A stretch of 64,000 nucleotides of DNA, taken from Sulfitobacter alexandrii. GTDB taxonomy: Bacteria; Pseudomonadota; Alphaproteobacteria; Rhodobacterales; Rhodobacteraceae. The notes under the pieces were generated by a model that saw only the letters and a program-made list of their open reading frames with translations, was not told where the DNA came from and ran no database searches. Positions 23,560 to 32,507 of this stretch are shown here, piece by piece (position 1 is the stretch's first letter; each line of letters opens with the position of its first letter). The stretch is taken from positions 62,001 to 126,000 of the forward strand of contig NZ_CP018080.1 in the NCBI RefSeq assembly GCF_001886735.1, read 5' to 3'. The position numbers and the translations under genes were made by a program.

Positions 23560-25140
23560 ATGACCAAGACGATCACGCTGCTTTCAACCGCCATGCTGCT
23601 GTCCACGACGGCACTTGCCCAAGCGGAAACGCTGCGGTGGGCGCGCGCGGGTGACGCGCTGACGCTCGATCCCCATTCCCAGAACGAAGGGCCGACGCAC
23701 ACGATCCGGCACCAGATTTACGAGCCGCTGATCATCCGCGACATCTCGGGCGCGTTCGAACCGGCGCTGGCCACCGAATGGGCCCCCAAGGAAGACGACC
23801 CGAATGTCTGGGTGTTCAAGCTGCGCGAAGGCGTGAAATTCCACGACGGCGCCGACTTTACCGCCGAGGACGTGGTGTTCAGCTTCAACCGTGCCCAGTC
23901 CGAGAATTCGGACATGAAGGAACTGATCAACTCGATCACCGAGGTACGCGCGGTGGATGATTACACCGTCGAGATGGTCACCGACGGGCCGAACCCGATC
24001 CTGCCGTCGAACCTGACCAACCTGTTCATCATGGACAAGGGCTGGACCGAGGCGAACGACACCGTCGACGTGCAGGACTTCGAGGGAGGCGAACTGACCT
24101 ACGCCACCACCAATGCAAACGGCACCGGTCCCTACAAGCTGGAAAGCCGCGAGCAGGACGTGCGGACCGTCATGTCCCTGAACGAGAATTACTGGGGCAA
24201 GGATGATTTCCCGCTGGATGTGACCGAGATCATCTATACCCCGATCCAGAACCCTGCGACCCGTGTCGCCGCGCTGCTGTCGGGCGAGGTCGATTTCCTG
24301 CAGGACATGCCGGTGCAGGATCTCGAGCGCGTCAACAACGCGGACGGTCTGGTGGTCAAGCAGGCGCCCCAGAACCGGGTGATCTTCTTCGGCATGAACA
24401 TGGGCGCCGATGACATCGAAGCCGATAACGTCGAGGGCAAGAACCCGCTGGCCGACGCGCGCGTGCGCAAGGCGATGTCGATGGCCATCAACCGCGACGC
24501 GATCAAGCAGGTCGTGATGCGCGGCCAGTCGCAGCCCGCCGGCATGATCGCACCGCCCTTCGTCAACGGCTGGACCGAGGAGATGGATGCGGAATCCCGC
24601 ACGGACATCGAGGGTGCGAAGAAACTGATGGAAGAGGCCGGCTACGGCGACGGGTTCTCGATCCGGCTGGACTGCCCGAACGACCGTTACGTCAACGACG
24701 AGGCGATTTGCCAGGCGGCTGTCGGCATGCTGGGTCAGATCGGCGTGACCGTGAACCTGGATGCCAAGCCCAAAGCGCAGCACTTCCCGCTCATCACCGA
24801 CGGCAAGACGGACTTCTACATGCTGGGCTGGGGCGTGCCGACCTACGATTCCGAGTACATCTTCAACTTTCTGGTCCATGGCCGCGAGGATGACATCGGT
24901 ACGTGGAACGGCACCGGCTACGACAACGACGAGCTGGACGGCATGATCAAGAGCCTCGCGTCGAACACGGATCTGGAAGCCCGCAACGCCGATATCGCGG
25001 AAATCTGGCGCGTGGTGCAGGACGAGACCCTCTACATCCCGATCCACCACCAGGTGCTGAACTGGGGCATGAAGGACAGCGTCGGGATCGAGGTGGACCC
25101 CGAGGACCAGCCCAAGGTCAAGTACTTCACCATGAACTGA
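23560..25140 (+). CDS. Dpp/Opp-type periplasmic solute-binding protein, first of two
   Basis: A 526-residue SBP_bac_5 protein. The signal peptide spans about residues 1-22 (LLSTAMLLSTTALA, cleavage near AQAE). Landmarks are VKFHDGADFTAEDVVFSF, NANGTGPYKLE, TPIQNPATRVAALLSGEVDFL and DARVRKAMSMAINRDAI. It resembles the next gene's product throughout, suggesting tandem duplication. The ATG at 23560 is preceded by AGGGAG. It is followed by an intrinsic terminator, so it can be expressed without the rest of the operon. Position after pobR suggests an aromatic or aromatic-conjugate ligand. The family more often binds peptides, opines or glutathione. Confidence 0.93.
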   Translation: MTKTITLLSTAMLLSTTALAQAETLRWARAGDALTLDPHSQNEGPTHTIRHQIYEPLIIRDISGAFEPALATEWAPKEDDPNVWVFKLREGVKFHDGADFTAEDVVFSFNRAQSENSDMKELINSITEVRAVDDYTVEMVTDGPNPILPSNLTNLFIMDKGWTEANDTVDVQDFEGGELTYATTNANGTGPYKLESREQDVRTVMSLNENYWGKDDFPLDVTEIIYTPIQNPATRVAALLSGEVDFLQDMPVQDLERVNNADGLVVKQAPQNRVIFFGMNMGADDIEADNVEGKNPLADARVRKAMSMAINRDAIKQVVMRGQSQPAGMIAPPFVNGWTEEMDAESRTDIEGAKKLMEEAGYGDGFSIRLDCPNDRYVNDEAICQAAVGMLGQIGVTVNLDAKPKAQHFPLITDGKTDFYMLGWGVPTYDSEYIFNFLVHGREDDIGTWNGTGYDNDELDGMIKSLASNTDLEARNADIAEIWRVVQDETLYIPIHHQVLNWGMKDSVGIEVDPEDQPKVKYFTMN

Positions 25141-25163
25141 TCGTCCTTAGAACGACGGGACAA

Positions 25164-25191
25164 GGGGCGGCGCCGTGGCGTCGCCCTTTTT
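25164..25191 (+). terminator. Intrinsic terminator after the first binding-protein gene
   Basis: GGGCGGCG (25165-25172) pairs with CGTCGCCC (25179-25186; one G-T pair) across a 6-nt loop and is followed directly by TTTTT (25187-25191). It lies 24 nt past the stop codon and separates the first binding-protein gene from the rest of the importer operon. Confidence 0.8.
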
Positions 25192-25327
25192 CGATGCGGC
25201 GTCACGATGCCCGCCGGATGCCCCGCCCATGTCGCATGACACATCCGTGAACCGCCGAAGTTCCGATTGCTTCTGGCGGTGCAGCCGCTAGCCTGCTGCG
25301 GAACGACCACAGACCGGAGTGTCAGCC

Positions 25328-26893
25328 GTGCACAGACCAATCGCAGCCATCGCGCTTTTCCTCGGGCTGACAGCACCCGTGCTGGCCGAGGAGTTCAGGT
25401 GGGCCGAGACGACCGATCCCCAGACGATGGACCCCCACGCGGTCAATTCCACCCCGGTGCTGGGTTTTCTGAACAATGTGTACGAGGGTCTGGTCCGCCG
25501 CGACCGGGACATGAAGATCGAGCCGGCGCTTGCCGTCTCGTGGGAACCGATCGGCGCGGGTGAGGGCTGGCGCTTTGTCCTGCGCCAAGGAGTGAAGTTC
25601 CACGATGGCAGCGACTTCACCGCCGAGGACGTCCTGTTCTCCTACGAGCGGGCGAGTTCCGAACAGGCCGACACCGCGAGCTGGTTCGCCCCGGTATCCG
25701 AGGTCAGGGTCGTGGACGAGCATACCGTCGATATCATGACGACGTCCCCCAATCCGATCTTTCCCGACAGCATCGCGAACTGGATGATCCTCGACAGTGG
25801 CTGGGCCGAGGCCAACAACGCCGCCCGCCCCGACAAGGAAGCGGGCAATCATGCGACACTGAACGCCAACGGCACCGGGCCCTTCCGCGTGACCGCACGA
25901 GAGCCGGGCCTTCGCACGGTGCTGGAACCCTTCGACGGGTGGTGGGACGAGGCCACCCACAACATCACGCGCGCCGAACTCACGCCGATCCAGAACCCGG
26001 CGACCGCGGTCGCCGCGCTGCTGTCGGGCGACATCGATTTCATCAACCCGGTCCCGATCCAGGACACCGAACGTCTGAAGCAGAACCCGGACGTCAAGGT
26101 GATCCAGGGGATCGAGGCCCGGGTCATCATGCTGGGCTTCCCGCACGAGGCCGGGGCGCTGAAGTTTTCGGACGAAGTGAGCGACGCGAACCCCTTTGCC
26201 GATCCGAGGGTGCGTCAGGCGGTGGCCCATGCCATCAACGTCCCCGCGATCCTTCAGACCATCATGCGCGGCAATGCCGAAGAGGTCAGCCAGCTGGTCA
26301 GTCCCGCGATGCGCGGATACAGCGACGCGCACGCCGCCCGGCCCGCGTACGACCCGGAACAGGCCCGCGCGCTTCTGGCCGAAGCGGGGTATCCCGACGG
26401 TTTCTCCTTTGGTCTGAAATGCACCAACGACCGTTATCTGAACGACGAATCCGTCTGCCAGGGGATCACCGGGATGCTGGCGCAGGTTGGTCTTCGGGCC
26501 AAACTGGACGCGATGCCGGTGCAGAACTACTGGCCCGAACTGCGGGCCGACAACTTCGACATGTTCCTGCTGGGGTGGTCGCCCGGCACCTTCGACGCCG
26601 AACACCCGATCCGTTTCCTCGTCGCCACGCCCGACGAGGAGGCCAAGCTGGGATCATGGAACTTCGGCGGCTATTCCAGCGCGCGGATCGATGAACTGCT
26701 GCCGCTGATCCAGTCCGAGATCGACGAGACCAAGCGTCAGGCGATGCTGGACGAGGTCGCGGGCATCGTTCAGGACGACATGGCCTATGTGCCGCTGTAC
26801 GTCCAGCCGCTGATCTGGGGTGCCAAGGCAAACATCGACCTGACCCAGAGACCCGACAACTTCTTCATCTTGCGTTGGGTGACGGTGAACTGA
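25328..26893 (+). CDS. Dpp/Opp-type periplasmic solute-binding protein, second of two
   Basis: A 521-residue SBP_bac_5 protein. The signal peptide spans about residues 1-20 (IAAIALFLGLTAPVLA, cleavage at LAEE). Landmarks VKFHDGSDFTAEDVLFSY, NANGTGPFRV, TPIQNPATAVAALLSGDIDF and DPRVRQAVAHAINVPAI parallel those of the preceding binding protein. I chose the GTG at 25328 because GGAG lies 8 nt upstream. An in-frame GTG at 25319 overlaps that ribosome site. It is followed after 85 nt by the permease genes. Two paralogous binding proteins feeding one channel would widen ligand range. Confidence 0.92.
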   Translation: MHRPIAAIALFLGLTAPVLAEEFRWAETTDPQTMDPHAVNSTPVLGFLNNVYEGLVRRDRDMKIEPALAVSWEPIGAGEGWRFVLRQGVKFHDGSDFTAEDVLFSYERASSEQADTASWFAPVSEVRVVDEHTVDIMTTSPNPIFPDSIANWMILDSGWAEANNAARPDKEAGNHATLNANGTGPFRVTAREPGLRTVLEPFDGWWDEATHNITRAELTPIQNPATAVAALLSGDIDFINPVPIQDTERLKQNPDVKVIQGIEARVIMLGFPHEAGALKFSDEVSDANPFADPRVRQAVAHAINVPAILQTIMRGNAEEVSQLVSPAMRGYSDAHAARPAYDPEQARALLAEAGYPDGFSFGLKCTNDRYLNDESVCQGITGMLAQVGLRAKLDAMPVQNYWPELRADNFDMFLLGWSPGTFDAEHPIRFLVATPDEEAKLGSWNFGGYSSARIDELLPLIQSEIDETKRQAMLDEVAGIVQDDMAYVPLYVQPLIWGAKANIDLTQRPDNFFILRWVTVN

Positions 26894-26978
26894 CCGCACC
26901 GCGGCCACCTGCCGGCAATTCGGCGGTTTCCGCCGCGTTCGTCTTGACCTCGGGCGCCACAGATAGTCCACTCGCTCA

Positions 26979-27959
26979 ATGCTCGCTTTCGTGATCCAGC
27001 GCATCGTCCAATCCGCCCTCGTCCTGCTGGTCGTGGGGCTGGTCGCCTTTTCGATGTTCCGTTTCGTCGGCGACCCCATCGACAACATGCTCGGACAGGA
27101 ACGCACACAGGCCGACATCGATCGCCTGCGCAGCCAACTTGGTCTCGACCAGCCTTTCCCGGTGCAATACGTCAAGTTCCTCGGCAATGCGGTGCAGGGC
27201 AATTTCGGCGTAAGCTACCGTCAGGGGCGTCCCGTTTCGGACATCCTGCTGGAACGCGCGCCCGCCACGCTGGAGCTGGCGGCGGTGTCGGGTTTCCTTG
27301 CTATCCTGATCGGCATCGGACTGGGGGTCTTCACCGCCATCAGGCGGGAAGGGTTCGCCGCCAACGCGATCATGTCGCTGTCGCTGATCGGGGTCTCGCT
27401 GCCGACCTTCCTGATCGGGATCCTGCTGATCTACCTGTTCTCGGTCGAACTGGGCTGGCTTCCCAGCTTTGGACGGGGTGACACCGTCAGGGTCGGCGGC
27501 TGGTCGACCGGCTTTCTCACGGAATCCGGCCTCAAGGCGCTGATCCTGCCTTCGATCACGCTTGGGCTGTACCAGATGACCCTCATCATGCGGCTGGTCC
27601 GGTCCGAGATGCTGGAGGTCCTGCGACAGGACTACATCCGTTTCGCCCGTGCGCGGGGGCTGCGCGAACGCGCGGTGAACTTCCGCCACGCGCTCAAGAA
27701 CACGCTGGTGCCGGTGATCACCGTGACGGGCCTGCAACTGGGCAGCATCATCGCCTTCGCGATAATCACCGAGACCGTGTTCCAGTGGCCCGGCGTCGGG
27801 CTGCTGTTCATCAACGCGATCCAGTTTGTCGACATCCCGGTGATGGCGGCCTACCTGATGCTGATCTCGGTGATGTTCGTGGGCATCAACCTGATCGTGG
27901 ACCTGCTCTATTTCTCGATCGACCCGCGCCTGCGGGCCGACCGGACAAAGGCGCATTGA
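26979..27959 (+). CDS. Dipeptide-type ABC importer permease, DppB/OppB type (second system)
   Basis: A 326-residue inner-membrane permease with the DppB-type first helix MLAFVIQRIVQSALVLLVV, the periplasmic LGLDQPFPVQYVKFL and GNFGVSY motifs, and an EAA loop around RQDYIRFARARGL. The remaining helices end with VDLLYFSIDPRLR, the usual C-terminus. Its stop is one base before the DppC-like start. It shares family motifs with the first cluster's DppB but differs throughout, so the two systems are not recent copies. Confidence 0.94.
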   Translation: MLAFVIQRIVQSALVLLVVGLVAFSMFRFVGDPIDNMLGQERTQADIDRLRSQLGLDQPFPVQYVKFLGNAVQGNFGVSYRQGRPVSDILLERAPATLELAAVSGFLAILIGIGLGVFTAIRREGFAANAIMSLSLIGVSLPTFLIGILLIYLFSVELGWLPSFGRGDTVRVGGWSTGFLTESGLKALILPSITLGLYQMTLIMRLVRSEMLEVLRQDYIRFARARGLRERAVNFRHALKNTLVPVITVTGLQLGSIIAFAIITETVFQWPGVGLLFINAIQFVDIPVMAAYLMLISVMFVGINLIVDLLYFSIDPRLRADRTKAH

Positions 27960-27960
27960 C

Positions 27961-28923
27961 ATGACCGGTACGCAATTGCCCCCCGACGCCCCGATCAAGG
28001 TGCGCGACCCCTCTCGCCTGAGCCTCGCGCTGCAGAGCGACTTCCTTTATACTTTCCGGCGCTCGCCGGTGGCGATCCTCAGCTTCGCGGTCGTGACCAT
28101 CATGGTGCTGGCCGCCGTGTTCGCGCCGCTGGTTGCGCCCTACGACCCGTTCAACCCGTCCTCCCTGAACCTGATGAACGGATTCACGCCGCCGATGACG
28201 CCGAACGCCTTTTCGGGTGACACGTTCTGGCTGGGGACCGACGATCAGGGCCGCGACGTGTTCTCGACGATCCTCTACGGGCTGCGAATTTCGCTGTTCG
28301 TGGGCGCGGCGGCGGTGCTGTTCGCCATGGTGCTGGGCATCACGCTGGGACTGGTGGCCGGCTATGTCGGGGGCTGGACGGAAACCATCATCATGCGCAT
28401 CGCCGACGTGCAGCTGACTTTCCCCGCGATCCTCGTGGCCATGCTGATCTTTGGCATCGCCAAGGGGATCACGCCGGTCGAGTACCGTGACCAGATGGCG
28501 ATCTGGGTACTGATCATCGCGATCGGCCTGTCCGACTGGGTGCAGTTCGCCCGCGTCGTGCGGGGTGCCACGCTGGTCGAGAAGAACAAGGAATACGTGC
28601 AGGCCGCGCGCCTGATCGGGCGGCGGTCGCCCGCGATCATGGTCCGGCACATCCTGCCGAACGTGCTGTCGCCGGTGCTGGTGATTGCCACGATTTCGCT
28701 CGCCCTGGCGATCATCGCCGAGGCAACGCTGAGCTTCCTCGGTGTGGGCGCGCCCCCGACGCAGCCGTCGCTGGGCACGCTGATCCGGATCGGGCAGGGG
28801 TTCCTGTTCTCGGGCGAATGGTGGATCCTGCTGTTCCCGGCCGTGACGCTGCTGGCGCTGGCGCTGTCGGTGAACCTGCTGGGCGACTGGCTGCGCGACG
28901 CATTGAACCCGAGGTTGCGGTGA
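27961..28923 (+). CDS. Dipeptide-type ABC importer permease, DppC/OppC type (second system)
   Basis: A 320-residue permease with the OppC N-terminal stretch and first helix at about residues 36-58. The periplasmic loop has WLGTDDQGRDVFSTILYG, and the five-helix core ends with LLGDWLRDALNPRLR. The EAA loop is visible at EYVQAARLIGRRSPA. Its TGA overlaps the ATG of the small secreted-protein gene by one base, which is an unusual partner here: in most dpp operons the ATPase gene follows directly. Confidence 0.94.
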   Translation: MTGTQLPPDAPIKVRDPSRLSLALQSDFLYTFRRSPVAILSFAVVTIMVLAAVFAPLVAPYDPFNPSSLNLMNGFTPPMTPNAFSGDTFWLGTDDQGRDVFSTILYGLRISLFVGAAAVLFAMVLGITLGLVAGYVGGWTETIIMRIADVQLTFPAILVAMLIFGIAKGITPVEYRDQMAIWVLIIAIGLSDWVQFARVVRGATLVEKNKEYVQAARLIGRRSPAIMVRHILPNVLSPVLVIATISLALAIIAEATLSFLGVGAPPTQPSLGTLIRIGQGFLFSGEWWILLFPAVTLLALALSVNLLGDWLRDALNPRLR

Positions 28924-29336
28924 TGAGGCGCTTTGTCTCCATTGCAGCCGTGGTTCTGAGCATGCCAGCCTACGCAGAAAGCCAAGAAATACCCCACATG
29001 GACGACCGTGGCGCAGTGCTTTGCAGCTACGCGTTCACAGCTGTAATGGAAAAGTATGCGCGTCAATGTGCGCAGGATAACGAAGCGCAGGAATGGCTAG
29101 GGGATCTGCTCAATCGGCACAGAGACTTCGTGCGCCGCAACATTCCGGTTCCAGACGCCGAACTCGATGCATTTGAGATTGAACAAACCTCCCTCCCAAA
29201 CGGTTACAAGTTCTGCGACGCGCCCGATATATCCGAGATGTTCGAGGCGACACTGGAACACCAGAAAGAATTTCGTGCGAAGATCGAAGAGTCTCTAAGT
29301 TTTGACCGAAAACCCGTCTGGAACCCTTGCTTTTGA
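28923..29336 (+). CDS. Small secreted hypothetical protein inside the importer operon
   Basis: A 137-residue protein I do not recognise. Residues 1-20 look like a signal peptide (MRRFVSIAAVVLSMPAYA-ES). The mature part has four cysteines (in LCSYAF, RQCAQD, FCDAPD and NPCF) that could form two disulfides, and is rich in Glu, Asp and Arg. Its base composition is clearly lower in GC than its neighbours (about 52% by eye against about 65%), with different codon choice, suggesting later insertion. It overlaps the permease stop by one base and the next ATPase gene near its TTG start. No function can be assigned. A periplasmic accessory of the importer is one possibility. Confidence 0.75.
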   Translation: MRRFVSIAAVVLSMPAYAESQEIPHMDDRGAVLCSYAFTAVMEKYARQCAQDNEAQEWLGDLLNRHRDFVRRNIPVPDAELDAFEIEQTSLPNGYKFCDAPDISEMFEATLEHQKEFRAKIEESLSFDRKPVWNPCF

Positions 29337-30313
29337 CCCAACTCGTCCTCTCCATCCGCGACCTCACCGTCGAAATCCCTACCCGTCACGGTATCCTGCG
29401 TCCAGTTGACGGTGTTTCTTACGATATCGCCCCGGGCGAAATCCTTGGCGTCGTGGGCGAATCCGGTGCAGGCAAGTCCATGGCGGGCAATGCCGTGATC
29501 GGTCTGCTGTCGCCGCCCGCGCGCATCGCCAAGGGTGAAATCCACGTTAATGGCACCCGCATCGACCAGCTCAAGGGCGACGGCATCCGCCGTCTGCGCG
29601 GCAAGGAGATCGGGATGGTGTTCCAGGACCCGCTGACCTCGCTGAACCCGCTCCTGCGGATTGGCGACCAGTTGACCGAAACGATCCTTGCGCATCTCGA
29701 CGTGTCCCGGTCGGAGGCCGAGCGCCGTGCCGTCGCCGCGCTGGACGAAGTCGGCATTCCCGGCGCGCGGGACCGGATCAATTCCTATCCGCACGAATTC
29801 TCCGGCGGCATGCGCCAGCGGGTGGTGATCGCGCTCGCGCTTTGTGCAGAGCCGTCGCTGATCATCGCGGACGAGCCGACGACCGCGCTGGACGTGTCGG
29901 TGCAGGCGCAGATCATCGCGCTGCTGAAATCTCTCTGCCGCGAACGGGGCACCGCCGTGATGCTCATCACCCACGACATGGGTGTCATCGCCGAGGCGGC
30001 GGACCGCGTGGCGGTGATGTATGCGGGCAAGCTGGCGGAGCTCGGCCCCGTGCGTGACGTGCTGACCACGCCGCGGCATCCCTATACAGACGGGCTGATG
30101 GGCTCGACGCCGCTGGCCTCTCGGGGGCAGAAGCGGCTGCACCAAATTCCCGGTGCCATGCCCCGGCTCGATGCGCTGCCGTCGGGCTGCGCCTTTCACC
30201 CCCGCTGTCCCTATGCGCAGGACAAGTGCAGCGCCGATCCCGGCCCCACCCTGGCGGACGGAAACGGTGCCGCCTGCTGGTTCCCGCTGCCCCATGACGC
30301 AAAGGTGGCATGA
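29333..30313 (+). CDS. Dipeptide-type ABC importer ATPase, DppD type (second system)
   Basis: A 326-residue ATPase. Walker A is GESGAGKSM at residues 42-50, the signature is FSGGMRQR, Walker B is LIIADEPTTALD, and the H-loop is LITHDMG. The oligopeptide tail has HPYTDGLMGSTP and cysteines in CAFHPRCPYAQDKC. No ATG is available. I chose the TTG at 29333, which overlaps the previous stop (TTGA); a TTG at 29327 is the alternative. The weak start next to an inserted low-GC gene suggests that the original start was disturbed. It pairs with the DppF-type ATPase downstream. Confidence 0.9.
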   Translation: MTQLVLSIRDLTVEIPTRHGILRPVDGVSYDIAPGEILGVVGESGAGKSMAGNAVIGLLSPPARIAKGEIHVNGTRIDQLKGDGIRRLRGKEIGMVFQDPLTSLNPLLRIGDQLTETILAHLDVSRSEAERRAVAALDEVGIPGARDRINSYPHEFSGGMRQRVVIALALCAEPSLIIADEPTTALDVSVQAQIIALLKSLCRERGTAVMLITHDMGVIAEAADRVAVMYAGKLAELGPVRDVLTTPRHPYTDGLMGSTPLASRGQKRLHQIPGAMPRLDALPSGCAFHPRCPYAQDKCSADPGPTLADGNGAACWFPLPHDAKVA

Positions 30314-31275
30314 TGGCACTGGTTTCCGTCGCAAACCTGACGCGCATCTTCGACGTGTCCAAACCATGGCTCAACCGGGTGATCGAACGCCGGGAAAAGG
30401 CCTTTCTGACCGCCGTCAGCGATGTCAGTTTCGACATCGAGGAGCGCAGCGTCTACGCGCTGGTCGGCGAAAGCGGCTCGGGCAAGTCCACGATCGGCAA
30501 GATCCTTGTCGGGCTGCTCCCGCCCTCCCAGGGGTCGGTCAGGATCCGCGATGTCGACCTCGCCCGTGAACGCGATGCTGCGCGGGTCGATGCGGTGCGT
30601 GCCGATATCCAGATGATCTTTCAAGATCCCTACGCCTCGCTGAACCCGCGCTGGCGCGTGCGCGACATCATCGTCGAACCCGTCGCCGCGCGCGGGGGGA
30701 ATACCAAGGGGATGGCCGAGAAGCTGCTGGAACAGGTCGGGCTTTCGGCCCGCGATGCGGGCAAGTTCCCGCACGAATTCTCCGGCGGACAGCGCCAGCG
30801 TATCTGCATTGCGCGCGCGCTCGCGTCAGAGCCGAAGCTGATCGTCTGTGACGAGCCGACGTCGGCGCTCGACGTTTCGGTGCAGGCGCAGGTGCTGAAC
30901 CTGATGAGCGATCTCAAGGACGATCTCGGGCTGACGTACCTGTTCATCAGCCACGACCTGACCGTCGTGCAGCATATCTCGGACAAGGTCGGCGTGCTGT
31001 ACCTCGGGCGGCTTGTCGAAGAGGCCGCGCCGGGCGAGCTGTTCGACGACCCCAAGCACCCCTATACCCAGATGCTGCTGGAAGCCGCGCCGAAGCTGGG
31101 CGAATTCGGCCGCGAGGTTGACCCGCCCAAGGGCGAGATCCCCGATCCGATCAACCCGCCGCCGGGCTGCGCGTATCACCCGCGCTGCCCGCTGGCGGAG
31201 GATATCTGCCGCAAGGAACGACCCGAAATGCGACGTCTGCGCGGTGCGCGGGTCGCCTGCCACATGGCTGAATAG
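30310..31275 (+). CDS. Dipeptide-type ABC importer ATPase, DppF type (second system)
   Basis: A 321-residue ATPase. Walker A is GESGSGKST at residues 53-61, the signature is FSGGQRQR, Walker B is LIVCDEPTSALD, and the H-loop is FISHDLT. The C-terminal domain has HPYTQMLLEAAP and the cysteines of CAYHPRCPLAEDIC. The start overlaps the DppD-type stop (ATGA). It is the last gene of the operon and faces hemF with only 15 nt between the stops. Walker B has Cys in place of the Ala found in its cluster-1 counterpart, which is a tolerated variation. Confidence 0.94.
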   Translation: MMALVSVANLTRIFDVSKPWLNRVIERREKAFLTAVSDVSFDIEERSVYALVGESGSGKSTIGKILVGLLPPSQGSVRIRDVDLARERDAARVDAVRADIQMIFQDPYASLNPRWRVRDIIVEPVAARGGNTKGMAEKLLEQVGLSARDAGKFPHEFSGGQRQRICIARALASEPKLIVCDEPTSALDVSVQAQVLNLMSDLKDDLGLTYLFISHDLTVVQHISDKVGVLYLGRLVEEAAPGELFDDPKHPYTQMLLEAAPKLGEFGREVDPPKGEIPDPINPPPGCAYHPRCPLAEDICRKERPEMRRLRGARVACHMAE

Positions 31276-31290
31276 GGACCGGAAAGCGGG

Positions 31291-32172
31291 TCAGTACCAC
31301 TTCGCCAGCGGCGGCAGGCTCATCAGGACGGCGTCCGGGTCATGCCCGGTTTCAAGGCCGAACTTGGTGCCGCGGTCATAGACAAGGTTGTATTCCGCAT
31401 AGAGCCCCCGGTGGCGCAATTGCGTGTCCTTGTCCGCGTCGTCCCACGGCGTTTCACGGCGCTTGTCCACCAGCGGGACAAAGGCGGGCAGGAACGCCGC
31501 GCCCACGTCCTGGGTCAGCCTGAAATCCGCGTCCCAGTCGCCGGTGTTGCGGTCGTCGTAGAAGATGCCGCCGACACCGCGCGCCCGCTTGCGGTGTGGA
31601 ATGTAGAAGTACTCGTCCGCCCAGGCTTTCAGCTCATCGTAGAGCGTGGGGCCGTGGGGATCGCAGGCGCGCTTCATCTCGGCATGGAAATGGGCCGTGT
31701 CCGCGTCGTATTCGATACAGGGGTTCAGGTCGGCGCCGCCGCCGAACCACCAGGCGTGCGGTGTCCAGAACATGCGGGTGTTCATGTGGACGGCCGGGGC
31801 GTGCGGGTTCTGCATATGCGCCACGAGGCTGATGCCGGAGGCCCAGAAACGCGGATCTTCCTTCATGCCGGGAAGACCCTTGCGCGCGGCCATCGCCGCC
31901 TGCGCGCGGTCCCCCAGCGTGCCGAAGACGGTGGAGATGTTGACGCCCACCTTCTCGAACACGCGGCCGCCGCGCATCACGCTCATCTCGCCGCCGCCGG
32001 CATCGGACCCGTCCTCGGCCGTGCGGCTGGTGGCGCGCACCTCGAATGTGCCGGCAGGGCCTTCTCCAGGCTGTCGCGCTTCGAGATCGTGGAAAGCCTG
32101 CACGATGTCGTCGCGCAACTGGCGAAACCAGGACGCGGCCTGGGTCTTCTGGGCTTCGAAGTCGTCTGTCAT
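31291..32172 (-). CDS. hemF: Oxygen-dependent coproporphyrinogen III oxidase
   Basis: A 293-residue enzyme of haem (and bacteriochlorophyll) synthesis that decarboxylates two propionates of coproporphyrinogen III using O2. The conserved core is clear: VHMNTRMFWTPHAWWFGGGADLNPC, HRKRARGVGGIFYDDRN and LRHRGLYAEYNLVYDRGTKFGL. Length fits the bacterial family (about 290-310). It is a single-copy housekeeping gene, so its presence hints that the window is chromosomal. It is unrelated to the importer it faces. Confidence 0.97.
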   Translation of the reverse strand: MTDDFEAQKTQAASWFRQLRDDIVQAFHDLEARQPGEGPAGTFEVRATSRTAEDGSDAGGGEMSVMRGGRVFEKVGVNISTVFGTLGDRAQAAMAARKGLPGMKEDPRFWASGISLVAHMQNPHAPAVHMNTRMFWTPHAWWFGGGADLNPCIEYDADTAHFHAEMKRACDPHGPTLYDELKAWADEYFYIPHRKRARGVGGIFYDDRNTGDWDADFRLTQDVGAAFLPAFVPLVDKRRETPWDDADKDTQLRHRGLYAEYNLVYDRGTKFGLETGHDPDAVLMSLPPLAKWY

Positions 32173-32507
32173 ATGGTCTTTCCCGATCCGTTTCCCCCTG
32201 ACTATCCCGACGCGCCGCGCGAGGAAACCGTATGTGCGCCCTCGCGGGCCGCAAAACCGGCGGGGCCGGGGAAAACTGTCCTGCCCTTGTTATCACCGGG
32301 CACGATTTTTCAAACGCTTAGCGATCGCGCCTCCCCTGTTGAGGGGAGTGAACCCGGCGCCGATTTCGCCAAAAACGAAACCTGCCGCACGACGAATGCG
32401 GCGATGTGTCGGGGCGACGGTCCGCCGCCCGGTATTTGGGGGTCACCTGTGTGCTTTGCAGATCTCGAGAACAGCCGGATCACACGACCGTGCTTCGGGG
32501 TCTGCGC
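32173..32507. other. 335-nt intergenic region between hemF and the outer-membrane barrel gene
   Basis: This region should hold the divergent promoters of hemF and the barrel gene. A perfect hairpin CTCCCCT/AGGGGAG (32331-32348, 4-nt loop) lies in the middle, and a smaller TTTCG/CGAAA dyad lies after it. The sequence includes a T-rich patch near 32306-32311. An open frame crosses it on the plus strand but has no ribosome site or recognisable protein, so I do not call it a gene. Confidence 0.4.
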
